Shown piece by piece: positions 21,759 through 30,503 of a stretch of 64,000 nt of DNA. Origin of the DNA: Tepidamorphaceae bacterium (GTDB lineage: Bacteria > Pseudomonadota > Alphaproteobacteria > Rhizobiales > Tepidamorphaceae); the NCBI GenBank assembly GCA_028279445.1, contig JANQNT010000012.1, forward strand, positions 1 to 64,000, given 5' to 3'. The position numbers were made by a program, and so were the translations under genes. The notes under the pieces were generated by a model that saw only the letters and a program-made list of their open reading frames with translations, was not told where the DNA came from and did no database searches. Positions within the stretch are counted from its first letter, which is position 1, and each line of letters begins with the position of its first letter.

Positions 21759-23249
21759 TCAGAGCGCCGTCAGATGGCGCAGCGGATCAACCGGCTTGGA
21801 GCCCTGGCGCAGTTCGAAGTGAAGCTGCGGCGAACTGACATTGCCGGTCTTGCCGGCAGCCGCGATGATCTGGCCACGGGTGACCTTGTCGCCGCGCTTG
21901 ACCTTCAGATCGCGGTTGTGGGCGTAGGCGGTGACCCAACCCTGCGCGTGGCGCACGAGGACCAGATTGCCGAAGCCCTGGAGCTCGTTGCCGGCGTAGA
22001 TCACCACGCCGTTCTCGGCGGCGCGAACGGAGGTGCCTTCCGGAACGGCGATCTTGATGCCGTCATTGGTGGTGCCGTTGGTCTTCTCGCCAAAGGCGCT
22101 GATGACGCGGCCGCGCACGGGCCAGCGGAAGCCCTCCTGCAGGGCCTGAGGTTCGGGAACCGCGGCGGGCTGAGCCGGTTGGGCGGGCTGCGGCTGGGCC
22201 ACGACGGCCGGCTGCGGTGCCGCCGGACCTTGCGGCATGGGTGCCGGTGTCGGGTTGACCTCTGCGATAACCGGGGCGGGCGCGGCAGCCGGTGTCGGTG
22301 CGGGCGCGGGTGCCGGCACGGGCGGATTGGCCGCCGCGATCTGGCCCTGGCTGCGGCCGGGAATGGTCAGACGCTGGCCAAAGCGAAGCTGCTCGGGTGC
22401 CGCGATGCGGTTGGCCTGCATCAGGGCCGAGACGCTGACGCCGTAGCGGCGCGAAATCGAGTAGAGCGTCTCGCCGGACGCAACCACATGGCTGCCGCCA
22501 GCGGGTGCCGGACTGGGCGCCCGGCCCGGCGTGTTGGTGACGCGGGGCGCGGGATCGACCGGTTGCGGCGCGACCGCCACGGGCCGTGGGGTCGGCGCCT
22601 GCGCCGGCGTGCGTACGGCTGCCGGCTGCGGCCCGGCCACCCAGCGCGCCTGGGTGCCCGAATAGGTCGGGATCGACAGGCGCTGGCCGGCCTGCACCTG
22701 GGTCGGATCGGTGATGGCGTTGGCGTTCATCAGCGCGTTGACCGGAATGCCGTAGCGGCGCGAAATGGAATAGAGCGTCTCGCCCGGCTCGACGCGAACC
22801 ACGGTACCGCCGGCTGGCGTGGGCGCCTGCGAGGCGGTGGTGCGCGGTGCTCCCGTCGCGCCATAACCGCCACCCGGATAACTCGCTGCCGGAGCGGCGG
22901 GCGCGGGATAAGGCGTCTGCGCCGCAGCGCCCCGCTGCGCGGGATAGGCGGGACCTGGATAAGGCTGCGAGGGATAGGAACCAGGCGCGGCGAGCGGTGC
23001 CTGCTGCACGTTGCCCTGCCCGGCCGGATAGCCCGGCGCATTCTGGCCCGGAGGCGGTGCGCCGCCATAGCCAACGCCGGTGCGCGGCGTGATCGACCCG
23101 GTGTACTCACCCGATGCGCCAGGGCCCAACGCGGGCTGGCCGAAACGGGTGACATCCGAGCTGCATGCAACCAATGCCAGCGTCATCACGCTGGCTGCCG
23201 CCGCCCGAGCCACAAATTGCAGTCTTGATTCCGAAGTCACGCTACGCAT
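21759..23249 (-). CDS. nlpD: NlpD-like lipoprotein with two LysM and a degenerate M23 (LytM) domain
   Basis: A 496-residue envelope lipoprotein from MRSVTSESRL at 23249; the longer frame is non-conserved. The lipobox LVAC puts the lipidated Cys at 29. Pro/Ala-rich linkers join LysM 1 (about 150-195, VEPGETLYSISRRYGIPV), LysM 2 (about 255-300, ASGETLYSISRRYGVSV) and a C-terminal LytM domain (about 385-495). The zinc ligands are missing: the usual H-x3-D position reads NDGIKI and the HxH motif reads PQLHFEL, with Gln for the first His. It therefore resembles NlpD/EnvC activators of cell-wall amidases rather than an active endopeptidase. The cluster surE-pcm-nlpD is as in gammaproteobacteria, but rpoS does not follow. 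Confidence 0.9.
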   Translation of the reverse strand: MRSVTSESRLQFVARAAAASVMTLALVACSSDVTRFGQPALGPGASGEYTGSITPRTGVGYGGAPPPGQNAPGYPAGQGNVQQAPLAAPGSYPSQPYPGPAYPAQRGAAAQTPYPAPAAPAASYPGGGYGATGAPRTTASQAPTPAGGTVVRVEPGETLYSISRRYGIPVNALMNANAITDPTQVQAGQRLSIPTYSGTQARWVAGPQPAAVRTPAQAPTPRPVAVAPQPVDPAPRVTNTPGRAPSPAPAGGSHVVASGETLYSISRRYGVSVSALMQANRIAAPEQLRFGQRLTIPGRSQGQIAAANPPVPAPAPAPTPAAAPAPVIAEVNPTPAPMPQGPAAPQPAVVAQPQPAQPAQPAAVPEPQALQEGFRWPVRGRVISAFGEKTNGTTNDGIKIAVPEGTSVRAAENGVVIYAGNELQGFGNLVLVRHAQGWVTAYAHNRDLKVKRGDKVTRGQIIAAAGKTGNVSSPQLHFELRQGSKPVDPLRHLTAL

Positions 23250-23346
23250 CGGTTCACTCTTGAAACACAGGAACACCCGCGATCGAGTTAACCGTGTCGG
23301 CGTAAACAAGGGCTTAAGGTCGGGAGGGATTCGGCGCGCTGAATGC

Positions 23347-24036
23347 TCACATCTGCGTCGCACGGCCGGGCAATAGCGGCGACAGCCGGAATGTTGCGAT
23401 TCGCTGCCGCTCCACGTGCCCCGCGCTACGCACGAAACGTGTCAGCGTCTGGTCGCCGCCACGCGAACCGATGGTCGCCAGCAACTCGCCGCCGTCGCGC
23501 AACTGCTCAAGCAGCGCATCCGGCGGGCCATCGCACGAGCCGCCCAGCACGATGCGGTCGAAGGGAGCGTATTCGGACAGGCCCATCAGACCGTCGCCTT
23601 GTAGCAGCACCACGTTGGTGCTGCCCAGTTCCAGCAGACGGTCGGTGGCATGGTCCACCAGCCGCCGATAGCGCTCAACGCTGAGGACGCGCTCGGCCAG
23701 CCGCGCCAGGATCGCCGTCAGGTAGCCGCTGCCGGTACCGACCTCCAACAGATTATGGCCATCCTGGATGCGTGCCTCGACGGCCAGCGTCGCCGCTTCG
23801 AGGATACGGCTGGCGGTCTGGCCGCAGGCGATGGGCACCAGCCGGTCTTCCCATGCTTCGGACTCAAAGCGGCGCGGCAGGAAGATGTGGCGGGGGATCT
23901 GTTCGATGGCGGTCAGGACCGACACGTTGTCGATGCCGCGCGCGCGCAGGCTCATGATCAGCTCGGCGCGTGCCACATCGCCAGCCGTATCGACACCCGC
24001 ACCACCGAAACCGTCGCTCTCGTCGCGAATCGTCAT
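23347..24036 (-). CDS. pcm: Protein-L-isoaspartate O-methyltransferase
   Basis: Methylates isoaspartyl residues in damaged proteins to start their repair. 229 residues; the SAM-binding motif LLEVGTGSGYLTAILARLA and the conserved RHIFLPRRFESEAWEDR substrate block are visible. It lies 58 bp after surE and 97 bp before nlpD, giving the classical surE-pcm-nlpD stress-survival arrangement. A second, more divergent pcm-family protein is encoded at 50232-50900. Confidence 0.96.
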   Translation of the reverse strand: MTIRDESDGFGGAGVDTAGDVARAELIMSLRARGIDNVSVLTAIEQIPRHIFLPRRFESEAWEDRLVPIACGQTASRILEAATLAVEARIQDGHNLLEVGTGSGYLTAILARLAERVLSVERYRRLVDHATDRLLELGSTNVVLLQGDGLMGLSEYAPFDRIVLGGSCDGPPDALLEQLRDGGELLATIGSRGGDQTLTRFVRSAGHVERQRIATFRLSPLLPGRATQM

Positions 24037-24094
24037 GAGCGAACCATAGAGTGGTTCAGCAATCCGCGAAAAGCCTGTGCAGACGTTGTGGATT

Positions 24095-24853
24095 TCAGGA
24101 CAGATGCCCGGCCAGCCGTGTCCCGGTCGCCGCGTCGGTCATGTCGAGCTTGAGGGGCGTTACCGAGATGGCACCGTTATAGACCGCGTACAGGTCGGTG
24201 CCGGGGGCCGGCTCGCTGCGCTGACGCGAAAACGCAAGCCAGTAGTATGGGTTACCACGTCCGTCTTCGCGCGCGTCGATGCGCAGCAGCGACTGGTCGC
24301 GCCGACCCTGACGCGTCACTTCAACACCGGTGACCTCGTCGGGGCCGACCGGCGGGAAGTTGATGTTGACGACGCCATCGTTCGGCAGATCGGCTTCAAG
24401 GCACTGGCGCACGACCCGCGCGCCATGGGCCTCGGCGCAGGAATAGTCGGGGTTGCGCTTGCCGGCGAAGGCGTAGGCCTGGCTCAGGGCAAAAGCGGTG
24501 GCGCCGAGGATGGCGCCTTCGAAGGCGCCCGCGATGGTGCCGGAGTACTTCACGTCCTCGGCGAGGTTCTGGCCGCGATTGACGCCCGACAGCACCAGAT
24601 CGGGCGGTGCGTCGAGAATGTGGCGAAAGCCCATGATGACGCAGTCTGTCGGTGTGCCGCGCACGGCGAAACGCCGGTCGCCGAACTCGCGCAGCCGCAG
24701 CGGATCGTTCAGCGACAGCGAATGGGACACGCCACTCTGGTCGAACTCCGGCGCGATGACCCAGACGTCGTCGGAGAGCTCACGGGCGATGCGCTCCAGC
24801 GAGGCCAGGCCGGCGGCATGAACGCCGTCATCGTTGGTTACCAGGATGCGCAT
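24095..24853 (-). CDS. surE: 5'/3'-nucleotidase SurE
   Basis: Metal-dependent nucleoside monophosphatase and exopolyphosphatase of stationary-phase survival. 252 residues from MRILVTNDDG at 24853; the frame continues upstream into serS without conservation. Metal-binding Asp8-Asp9 and the SGVNRGQN block (about 97-104) are present, with a YSGTIAGAFEGA segment following. It is 58 bp downstream of serS and 58 bp upstream of pcm on the same strand. Confidence 0.97.
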   Translation of the reverse strand: MRILVTNDDGVHAAGLASLERIARELSDDVWVIAPEFDQSGVSHSLSLNDPLRLREFGDRRFAVRGTPTDCVIMGFRHILDAPPDLVLSGVNRGQNLAEDVKYSGTIAGAFEGAILGATAFALSQAYAFAGKRNPDYSCAEAHGARVVRQCLEADLPNDGVVNINFPPVGPDEVTGVEVTRQGRRDQSLLRIDAREDGRGNPYYWLAFSRQRSEPAPGTDLYAVYNGAISVTPLKLDMTDAATGTRLAGHLS

Positions 24854-24911
24854 GTCGCCGCCCTCGGGTTTCAGAATTCGAAAAAAGAAAGGTCTTGCCC
24901 GCCGCGGGACG

Positions 24912-26192
24912 TCAGGCCGCCGTAATCGCCTCCAGGCCGCCCATATAGTCGCGAAGCGCGTCCGGCACGGTGATGCTGCCATCGGCGTTCTGATAGTTCT
25001 CCAGCACCGCGATCAGCGTGCGTCCGACCGCAAGCCCCGATCCGTTCAGGGTATGCACGAAGGCCGGCTTCTTGCTGTCCTTCGGGCGGTAGCGGGCATT
25101 CATGCGGCGGGCCTGGAAGTCGCCACACACCGAGCAACTGGAAATCTCGCGATAGGTGTCCTGCCCCGGCAGCCAGACCTCGATGTCATAGGTCTTGCGC
25201 GCCGCAAAGCCCATGTCGCCGGTCGACAGGACCACGACACGGTAATGCAGACCAAGGGCCTGAAGAATGCCCTCGGCGCAGCCAAGCATGCGCTCCAGTT
25301 CCTCCAGCGACTCATCTGGCCTGGCGATGGAAACCAGTTCGACCTTGGAGAACTGGTGCTGGCGGATCATGCCGCGCTGGTCGCGGCCGGCCGCGCCGGC
25401 CTCCAGCCGGAAGCACGGCGTATAGGCGGTGTAGCGCAGCGGCAGCACGTCCTCGTCGAGGATTTCTTCGCGCACCAGATTGGTCAGCGGCACCTCGGCG
25501 GTGGGAATGAGCCAGTGACCGGATTCGGTGTGGAACTGGTCATCGGCGAATTTCGGCAATTGCGCGGTGCCGAACATGGTGTCGTCGCGCACAAGAAGCG
25601 GCGGGTTGACCTCGGTGTAGCCGTTCTCGCCGGTGTGGGTGTCGAGCATGAACTGGGCGATGGCGCGCTCCAGCCTGGCCAGCGCGCCGCGCAGCACGAC
25701 GAAACGTGCGCCCGAGAGCTTCGTGGCCGTCTCGAAATCCATCAGGCCAAGCGCCTCGCCGAGATCGAAGTGCTGCTTGGGCGTGAAGTCGAAGGCCGGC
25801 TTCTCGCCGCTGGCGTGATGCTCGACATTGGCGTCCTCGTCGGCGCCGACGGGCACGTCCTCAAGCGGCACGTTGGGAAGGGCCGCCAGCGCGGCATCGA
25901 GTTCGGCGACCAGACGGCGCTCCTCCTCCTCGCCCGCCTGAAGCTCGGATTTCAGCGCGGCAACCTCGCTCATCAGTTCATTGGCGCGCGCCTCGTCCCC
26001 GGCCTGCTTCGCCGCGCCGATCTGCTTGGAAGCCGCGTTGCGGGTCTCCTGGAAGCCCTGGAGCCTGGAGATATGGGCCCGTCTGGCATCGTCCATGGCC
26101 AGCAGCGTGGCAGCCTCGGGCTTCATCCCCCGGTCGCCCAAAGCCCTGTCAAACGCTTCAGAATTTTCTCTTATCCAATTGATATCGTGCAT
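24912..26192 (-). CDS. serS: Seryl-tRNA synthetase
   Basis: Class II aminoacyl-tRNA synthetase charging tRNA-Ser. The 426-residue length is standard. There is an N-terminal coiled-coil arm (about 30-100) for the long variable arm of tRNA-Ser. The serine pocket [10 protein letters not shown] is followed by motif 2 [21 protein letters not shown] and motif 3 [19 protein letters not shown] at the C terminus. It lies between tatC and surE in a minus-strand order common in Hyphomicrobiales. Confidence 0.98.
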   Translation of the reverse strand: MHDINWIRENSEAFDRALGDRGMKPEAATLLAMDDARRAHISRLQGFQETRNAASKQIGAAKQAGDEARANELMSEVAALKSELQAGEEEERRLVAELDAALAALPNVPLEDVPVGADEDANVEHHASGEKPAFDFTPKQHFDLGEALGLMDFETATKLSGARFVVLRGALARLERAIAQFMLDTHTGENGYTEVNPPLLVRDDTMFGTAQLPKFADDQFHTESGHWLIPTAEVPLTNLVREEILDEDVLPLRYTAYTPCFRLEAGAAGRDQRGMIRQHQFSKVELVSIARPDESLEELERMLGCAEGILQALGLHYRVVVLSTGDMGFAARKTYDIEVWLPGQDTYREISSCSVCGDFQARRMNARYRPKDSKKPAFVHTLNGSGLAVGRTLIAVLENYQNADGSITVPDALRDYMGGLEAITAA

Positions 26193-26216
26193 TTTTCCAG
26201 ATTCAAGAAGTCCGAA

Positions 26217-26250
26217 TAAAAAGGTCAGATCGGCCAGCGCGGCTGCGCCG
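26217..26250 (-). terminator. Possible terminator after tatC
   Basis: Read on the minus strand, an imperfect stem (CGGCGCAGC against GCTGGCCG, positions 26250-26231) is followed eight bases later by TTTTT at 26221-26217, between the tatC stop and the serS start. The spacing to the T-run is long, so this would at best be an attenuating terminator. Confidence 0.3.
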
Positions 26251-26282
26251 GGGCGGTACGCGACTGTGGGGTCGGACGCACG

Positions 26283-27089
26283 TCAGGAGGTCGACGCTTC
26301 GGCCTCGGCTTCTGCGCTTTCCCGCCGCTCACGTATGCGCTCCACGCGGCGCACCGAAAGGATGGATGCTTCGTAGAGAAGCAGCGTGGGCAAGGCAAGA
26401 CCGGTCTGACTGAACAGGTCGGGCGGGGTGAGCACGGCGGCGGCGCCGAAGACGGCCACGATGGCGTAAGGGCGGCCCCTGCGCAGGCCATCGGCGCTGA
26501 CCATGCCGGCGCGGGCCAGCAGCGTCAGCACGATGGGAAGCTGGAAGCAGATGCCGAAGGCGAGGATCAGCGACATGGTCAGGCCGAGATATTCGCTGAC
26601 GCGCGGCAGCAGCGAAATCTCCGCCAGCCCCTCCCCGCCGGTCTGCTCCATGCTGGCGAAGAAGGTCAGCGCCAGCGGCATGACGATGAAGAAGACGCAG
26701 GCCGCGCCGATCAAGAACAGGATCGGGGTGGCGATCAGATAGGGGATGAAGGCAGCGCGCTCATGGCGGTACAGTCCCGGCGCGATGAACCGGTAGAGCT
26801 GGGTGGCGATGATCGGAAAGGCGATGAAAAAGCCGCCGAACACGCTCAGCTTAAGCTGGGTGATGAAGTACTCCTGCGGCGCGGTGTAGATCAGCTCCAG
26901 CTCGCGGCGGTCGCCAACGGCCCAGTCATAGGGCAGCAGCAGGATGTTGAAGATGTGGTCGGCCACGAAGAAGCAGGCCAGGCTCGTGACGACGAGGCCG
27001 AGCATGGACCGCATCAGGCGCTGACGCAGCTCGATCAGGTGTTCGATCAGCGGCGCCTTCGAGGCTTCGACTTCATCTTCGTCCGACAT
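26283..27089 (-). CDS. tatC: Sec-independent protein translocase TatC
   Basis: Receptor core of the twin-arginine translocase, recognising RR signal peptides with TatB. 268 residues with six membrane helices. The N-terminal cytosolic APLIEHLIELRQRLMRSM carries the conserved HLxELRxR segment that contacts signal peptides; FYITQLKLSVFGGFFIAFP-like helix 2 and a C-terminal helix pair follow. A 28-residue Glu/Ala/Ser-rich cytosolic tail ends the protein. It lies 13 bp after tatB, followed by serS. Confidence 0.97.
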   Translation of the reverse strand: MSDEDEVEASKAPLIEHLIELRQRLMRSMLGLVVTSLACFFVADHIFNILLLPYDWAVGDRRELELIYTAPQEYFITQLKLSVFGGFFIAFPIIATQLYRFIAPGLYRHERAAFIPYLIATPILFLIGAACVFFIVMPLALTFFASMEQTGGEGLAEISLLPRVSEYLGLTMSLILAFGICFQLPIVLTLLARAGMVSADGLRRGRPYAIVAVFGAAAVLTPPDLFSQTGLALPTLLLYEASILSVRRVERIRERRESAEAEAEASTS

Positions 27090-27102
27090 GGCGACGGCCC
27101 GC

Positions 27103-27720
27103 TCAGGCCTTGCTCACGGCGGCATCCTCAGCAGCCGCGGTGACAGGACGTTTCTTCGATGCCGGCGTCTTGGACGTGGGCGTCTTGGACGCTGGCGTCT
27201 TGGCACTTCGTGCCTTGGCGCTTCGCGTCTTCGCCGGAGCCTTGCTCGTCGGCTTCTTGGTAGCTGGCTGCTTCGCTGCCGCGGTCTTGGCGGCAGGCTT
27301 CTTCGCGGCGCCGGACGCTGCCTTGCCGTTGGCCGGTTTCGGCGACTCCGCAGCGGTCTCCGCGGCCGCCTCGCTCGCCGCCGCACCGGTCGTGCCGGCC
27401 GCGCCGGTGGCGATCGCCTTGCCGGGTGATTCGATGGTCTCCTTCAGGTCCTTGCCGACGGACGTGACCTCCGCCAGACCCTTCTTGATCTGGTTGGTCG
27501 GCATGGCTTCGCGGGCGCTGTCGATCGACTTCTTGATGTCGTCGAGTTCGGCATCCTTCAGCGCATCGTTGAACTGCGTCTGGAATTCCCGCGCCATGCC
27601 GCGCAGCTTGCCGACGGTCTGACCAATGGTGCGCAGCATGCGCGGTAGATCGCGCGGCCCGACCACGAGGATCGCGACCACGGCGATGACCATTATCTCG
27701 GTCCAACCGATATCAAACAT
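27103..27720 (-). CDS. tatB: Sec-independent protein translocase TatB
   Basis: Partner of TatC in the signal-peptide receptor complex. The N-terminal helix (IMVIAVVAILVVGPRDLPRM, about 9-28) has the GPRDLPR hinge diagnostic of TatB, then an amphipathic helix. At 205 residues it is long because of a low-complexity C-terminal tail, roughly residues 125-205, rich in Ala, Lys, Thr and Pro, with repeats such as KTPASKTPTSKTPASKK. Alphaproteobacterial TatB proteins often have variable tails, but this one looks like a histone-H1-type basic tail. It is downstream of tatA (146-bp gap) and 13 bp before tatC. Confidence 0.95.
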   Translation of the reverse strand: MFDIGWTEIMVIAVVAILVVGPRDLPRMLRTIGQTVGKLRGMAREFQTQFNDALKDAELDDIKKSIDSAREAMPTNQIKKGLAEVTSVGKDLKETIESPGKAIATGAAGTTGAAASEAAAETAAESPKPANGKAASGAAKKPAAKTAAAKQPATKKPTSKAPAKTRSAKARSAKTPASKTPTSKTPASKKRPVTAAAEDAAVSKA

Positions 27721-27866
27721 CGCTCAGAGCCAATCGTTGCTGCGCAGCGGCCTCGCAGATAACGCGTCCGGACCGTTGCGTGTCGGCCAGGTTACGGGCG
27801 CTGGCTGGCTGCCCGATATCCTGGCTTGAGCCGACCGGGCACACGACGCGAGACGCGCGCCTTGCG

Positions 27867-28103
27867 TCAGCTTGCCTTCTTGGCCTTGGTCGCCGGCTCC
27901 ACCGTCTCCGCGGCTTGGTGCTCGATGGTCTTGGACGTCTCGTCGGCTTCAGCCTTGGCGGTGTCTTCGTCCTCCGCCATGCCCTTCTTGAAGCTCTTGA
28001 TGCCCTTGGCGACGTCGCCCATGAGCTCGGAAATCTTGCCGCGACCGAACAGAAGCACGAGCAAGACCACCACGATCAGAATCTGAAACCAACTCGGTGC
28101 CAT
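27867..28103 (-). CDS. tatA: Sec-independent protein translocase TatA
   Basis: Pore-forming subunit of the Tat system. At 78 residues the protein has one hydrophobic helix ([20 protein letters not shown], about 8-27) with the FGRGKI hinge, followed by an amphipathic helix (GIKSFKKGM) and a Lys/Ala/Glu tail, all typical of TatA. It is the first gene of tatA-tatB-tatC. Confidence 0.96.
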   Translation of the reverse strand: MAPSWFQILIVVVLLVLLFGRGKISELMGDVAKGIKSFKKGMAEDEDTAKAEADETSKTIEHQAAETVEPATKAKKAS

Positions 28104-28200
28104 AGTGGGGTACTCCTTCGGGCCGAGTGAATTTTGCCTGGATTGAGCCTGAACATATAGGGCGTAACCGGGCGCCGCAATAATGGCGCTCGCGAGAAGG

Positions 28201-29352
28201 TTACGATGCGGTCTGCGGGAAGATCATCACGTCGTCGGGATCGATCCGCACGCAGACATCCGTACCGACCGCGGCGGCGCAAGGGCCATGCACGCGCGCC
28301 GACAGGTGCCGGTCGAGCCCGTCGACCGCCAACTCCACCATATCCACCTCGCCAAGGAAGCGCCGGGCCACCACGCGCCCGTTGCAGCCTTCGGACATCT
28401 CGTCGCCAGCCTCCCCGGCCGGTACGACACTGACACCCTGCTGGCGGATGCACACCGTGACCGTAGAACCGTCGGCATGCCCGCTGGCCGGGAAACCGCC
28501 AAGCGGCGTGACGGCGAACCCGCCGTGCACGGTGCCGTCCATCTCGTTCAGCAAGCAGAAAAAGCGCGCCGTCTCGATATCAGCCGGGGTGCGGTAAAGC
28601 TGATCGGCGGGACCGGCCTGGATGATGCGGCCGGCGCGCATCAGCACGATCCGGTCGGCCATGCTCATCGCCTCTTCGGGATCGTGGGTCACCATCAACG
28701 AGGTGGCGCGCGCCTCGCGCAGCACCTGCATGGTGTCCTGGCGCACCGAATCGCGCAGCCGCTTGTCGAGGCCGGAAAACGGCTCGTCCATCAGCAACAC
28801 GCCGGGACGCGGCACGATGGCGCGCGCCAACGCCACGCGCTGCTGCTCACCGCCGGACAAGGCGTGGGGAAAGCTCTCGGCATAGTCTTCGAGGCCGACC
28901 CGCGCCAGCGCCGCCATCGCCTCGCGCGCGGCCTCCTGCTTCGGCAATCCACGCAGGCCGAAGGCGACGTTGGCGAGGATCGACAGGTGCGGAAACAGCG
29001 CGAAGTCCTGAAACATCATTCCGACGCCGCGGCGCTCCGGCGCAACCGTGTTTTCAGGTGTCGACACCTCAAGGCCATCGAGGCGGATGACACCCTTGCG
29101 GACCGGTTCAAGCCCGGCCGCCAACCGCAGCAATGTCGACTTGCCGCACCCCGACGGCCCCAGGATGCACACCACCTCGCCCGGCGCGACGCGAAGATCG
29201 ATGCCGCTCAGCGAAACGCGCGCGCCGTAGGCATGGTGCACATCCTCGAACACCAGTTCGGCGGCGATCGTCGCGGCGGCGCGCGGCGAATGAGGTGCGG
29301 CCTTACCGGAGACGGGCGCCCTGGTCAGGTTGCTCGGCGTGTGTGTGGTCAT
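28201..29352 (-). CDS. ABC transporter ATP-binding protein (FbpC/PotA/CysA type), orphan
   Basis: Nucleotide-binding subunit of an importer. 383 residues from MTTHTPSN at 29352 (an upstream in-frame ATG at 29397 is less likely). Walker [10 protein letters not shown], signature [14 protein letters not shown], Walker [13 protein letters not shown] and switch His in VTHDPEEA are all intact. The C-terminal 120 residues look like a TOBE-type regulatory domain as in iron(III), polyamine or sulfate importers. There is an unusual 30-odd-residue N-terminal extension. No permease or binding protein is encoded nearby, so the substrate is unknown. It sits between scpB and tatA, which are usually adjacent in this order, next to a MITE-like element. 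Confidence 0.9.
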   Translation of the reverse strand: MTTHTPSNLTRAPVSGKAAPHSPRAAATIAAELVFEDVHHAYGARVSLSGIDLRVAPGEVVCILGPSGCGKSTLLRLAAGLEPVRKGVIRLDGLEVSTPENTVAPERRGVGMMFQDFALFPHLSILANVAFGLRGLPKQEAAREAMAALARVGLEDYAESFPHALSGGEQQRVALARAIVPRPGVLLMDEPFSGLDKRLRDSVRQDTMQVLREARATSLMVTHDPEEAMSMADRIVLMRAGRIIQAGPADQLYRTPADIETARFFCLLNEMDGTVHGGFAVTPLGGFPASGHADGSTVTVCIRQQGVSVVPAGEAGDEMSEGCNGRVVARRFLGEVDMVELAVDGLDRHLSARVHGPCAAAVGTDVCVRIDPDDVMIFPQTAS

Positions 29353-29489
29353 ACGCGTGCTGGCGATACCGGTCGGGGAGCAGCGAATAGCTGCCATGAC
29401 CGGTCAAGATAGCGCGTGCGCGCTCCGGCACAAACCCCATCGATGCCGACGGGTGGCAGGCAGGGTTAAAACGTGTGTTTCGCGGAGAC
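29353..29489. other. Intergenic between ABC ATPase and family A element
   Basis: The 137-bp stretch before the ABC ATPase start should hold its promoter; I see no gene and no certain promoter motif. Together with the following element it makes a gene-free stretch of about 400 bp. Confidence 0.5.
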
Positions 29490-29761
29490 TAGGGTCCGTA
29501 CTCAATTGGGTCACGCCATTCTGTTCGCGACAAGCCGTTCAGATGCAAGCGAAGCGGACGACGGACAGGCCCAAGCCTATTCGAGGAGGCTTCGCGCCGC
29601 AGATGGGCGGCCTGTCGCGAACCCGAAGGGCGCGGCGGATTTCGCCCCTGACGGCGTTAGCGGCGACTTGAAAACCAGCAAGGTTTCCTACACCCCGCTG
29701 CCTTGTCAGGAATGAAATCCGACACGCGCAGAATGGATAACCCAATTGAGTATGGACCCTA
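29490..29761 (+). mobile_element. Family A MITE-like element, complete copy (272 bp)
   Basis: The ends are inverted repeats: 29490-29511 reads TAGGGTCCGTACTCAATTGGGT, and the reverse complement of 29740-29761 is the same 22 bases with one mismatch; similarity continues into CATTCTG. Both ends have a TA just outside GGG/CCC, consistent with TA target duplication as in IS630/Tc1 or some IS5-type elements. The first 161 bp is about 96 percent identical to the inverted copy at 65-225. No transposase is encoded, so mobility would need one supplied in trans. The right end supplies the stop codon of scpB. I cannot name the parent element. Confidence 0.8.
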
Positions 29762-30478
29762 GCGCTGCTGTGTCGACAGCGCCGCATGCTCGACGGCGAT
29801 GTCGGCTTCCTCAAGCGCGTCTTCGTCGGGGGCCAGCGCTTCGGCGTCGTTCGGCAGCGGGATCTGCAACTCGTGGGGAATGTCGGTGCGCAGCAGACCG
29901 GCGCCCTTGAGTTCATCAATGCCCGGCAGGTCGCGAATGTCCTCCAGGCTGAAGTGGTCGAGAAACCCGGGCGTCGTTCCGTAAGTGACCGGCCGGCCCG
30001 GCGTGCGGCGGCGGCCGCGCATGCGGATCCAGCCGGTTTCCAGCAACACGTCCAGCACGCCGCGATTGAGCGAGACACCCCGGATGTCCTCGATCTCGGC
30101 GCGGGTCACCGGCTGGTGGTAGGCAATGATGGCCAGCGTCTCCAGGCCGGCGCGGGAGAGTTTCTTCTGCTCCACCTGCTCCTGGCGCAGCAGGAAGGCG
30201 AGATCGTCCGCCGTGCGCAACCGCCAGCCATCGCCGACACGCACCAGGTTGACGCCGCGCTTGGCGTAGAGTTCGGCAAGCTCGGCGAGCAATTCAGGAA
30301 CGTCGCAGCCTTCCGGCAGGCGCGCCGAAATGGAAGCCTCATCCAGCGGTTCGGTGGCGGCAAACAGCAACGCCTCGACCATGCGCAGTTGTTGCGCCCT
30401 GGTCGCCAGCAGTGTGACATTGGGCCGGAACGCTTCGCTTTCCGCCACGTCGTCGCGTTTCAGGTTCCTCTCCGCCAT
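29759..30478 (-). CDS. scpB: Segregation and condensation protein B
   Basis: Winged-helix subunit of the SMC-ScpAB condensin that compacts and segregates chromosomes. 239 residues from MAERNLKRDD at 30478. Family blocks are MVEALLFAATEPLDE at the N terminus, ETLAIIAYHQPVTRAEIEDIRGV in the middle and GRPVTYGTTPGFLDHF near residue 180. The C-terminal tail is acidic. The TAG stop is formed by the edge of the family A element, so the original C terminus may have been different. It is 25 bp downstream of scpA. Confidence 0.96.
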   Translation of the reverse strand: MAERNLKRDDVAESEAFRPNVTLLATRAQQLRMVEALLFAATEPLDEASISARLPEGCDVPELLAELAELYAKRGVNLVRVGDGWRLRTADDLAFLLRQEQVEQKKLSRAGLETLAIIAYHQPVTRAEIEDIRGVSLNRGVLDVLLETGWIRMRGRRRTPGRPVTYGTTPGFLDHFSLEDIRDLPGIDELKGAGLLRTDIPHELQIPLPNDAEALAPDEDALEEADIAVEHAALSTQQR

Positions 30479-30503
30479 CCCGGTTTCCTTGAGCACAGGT
30501 GCC

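Noticed and set aside
21759-23249. Active M23 endopeptidase
   Set aside because: Both zinc-ligand motifs are altered (NDGIKI, PQLHFEL), as in NlpD/EnvC activators.
29490-29761. Transposase gene inside the family A element
   Set aside because: Open frames across it are short, differ between copies and show no DDE or helix-turn-helix motif; the element is too small.
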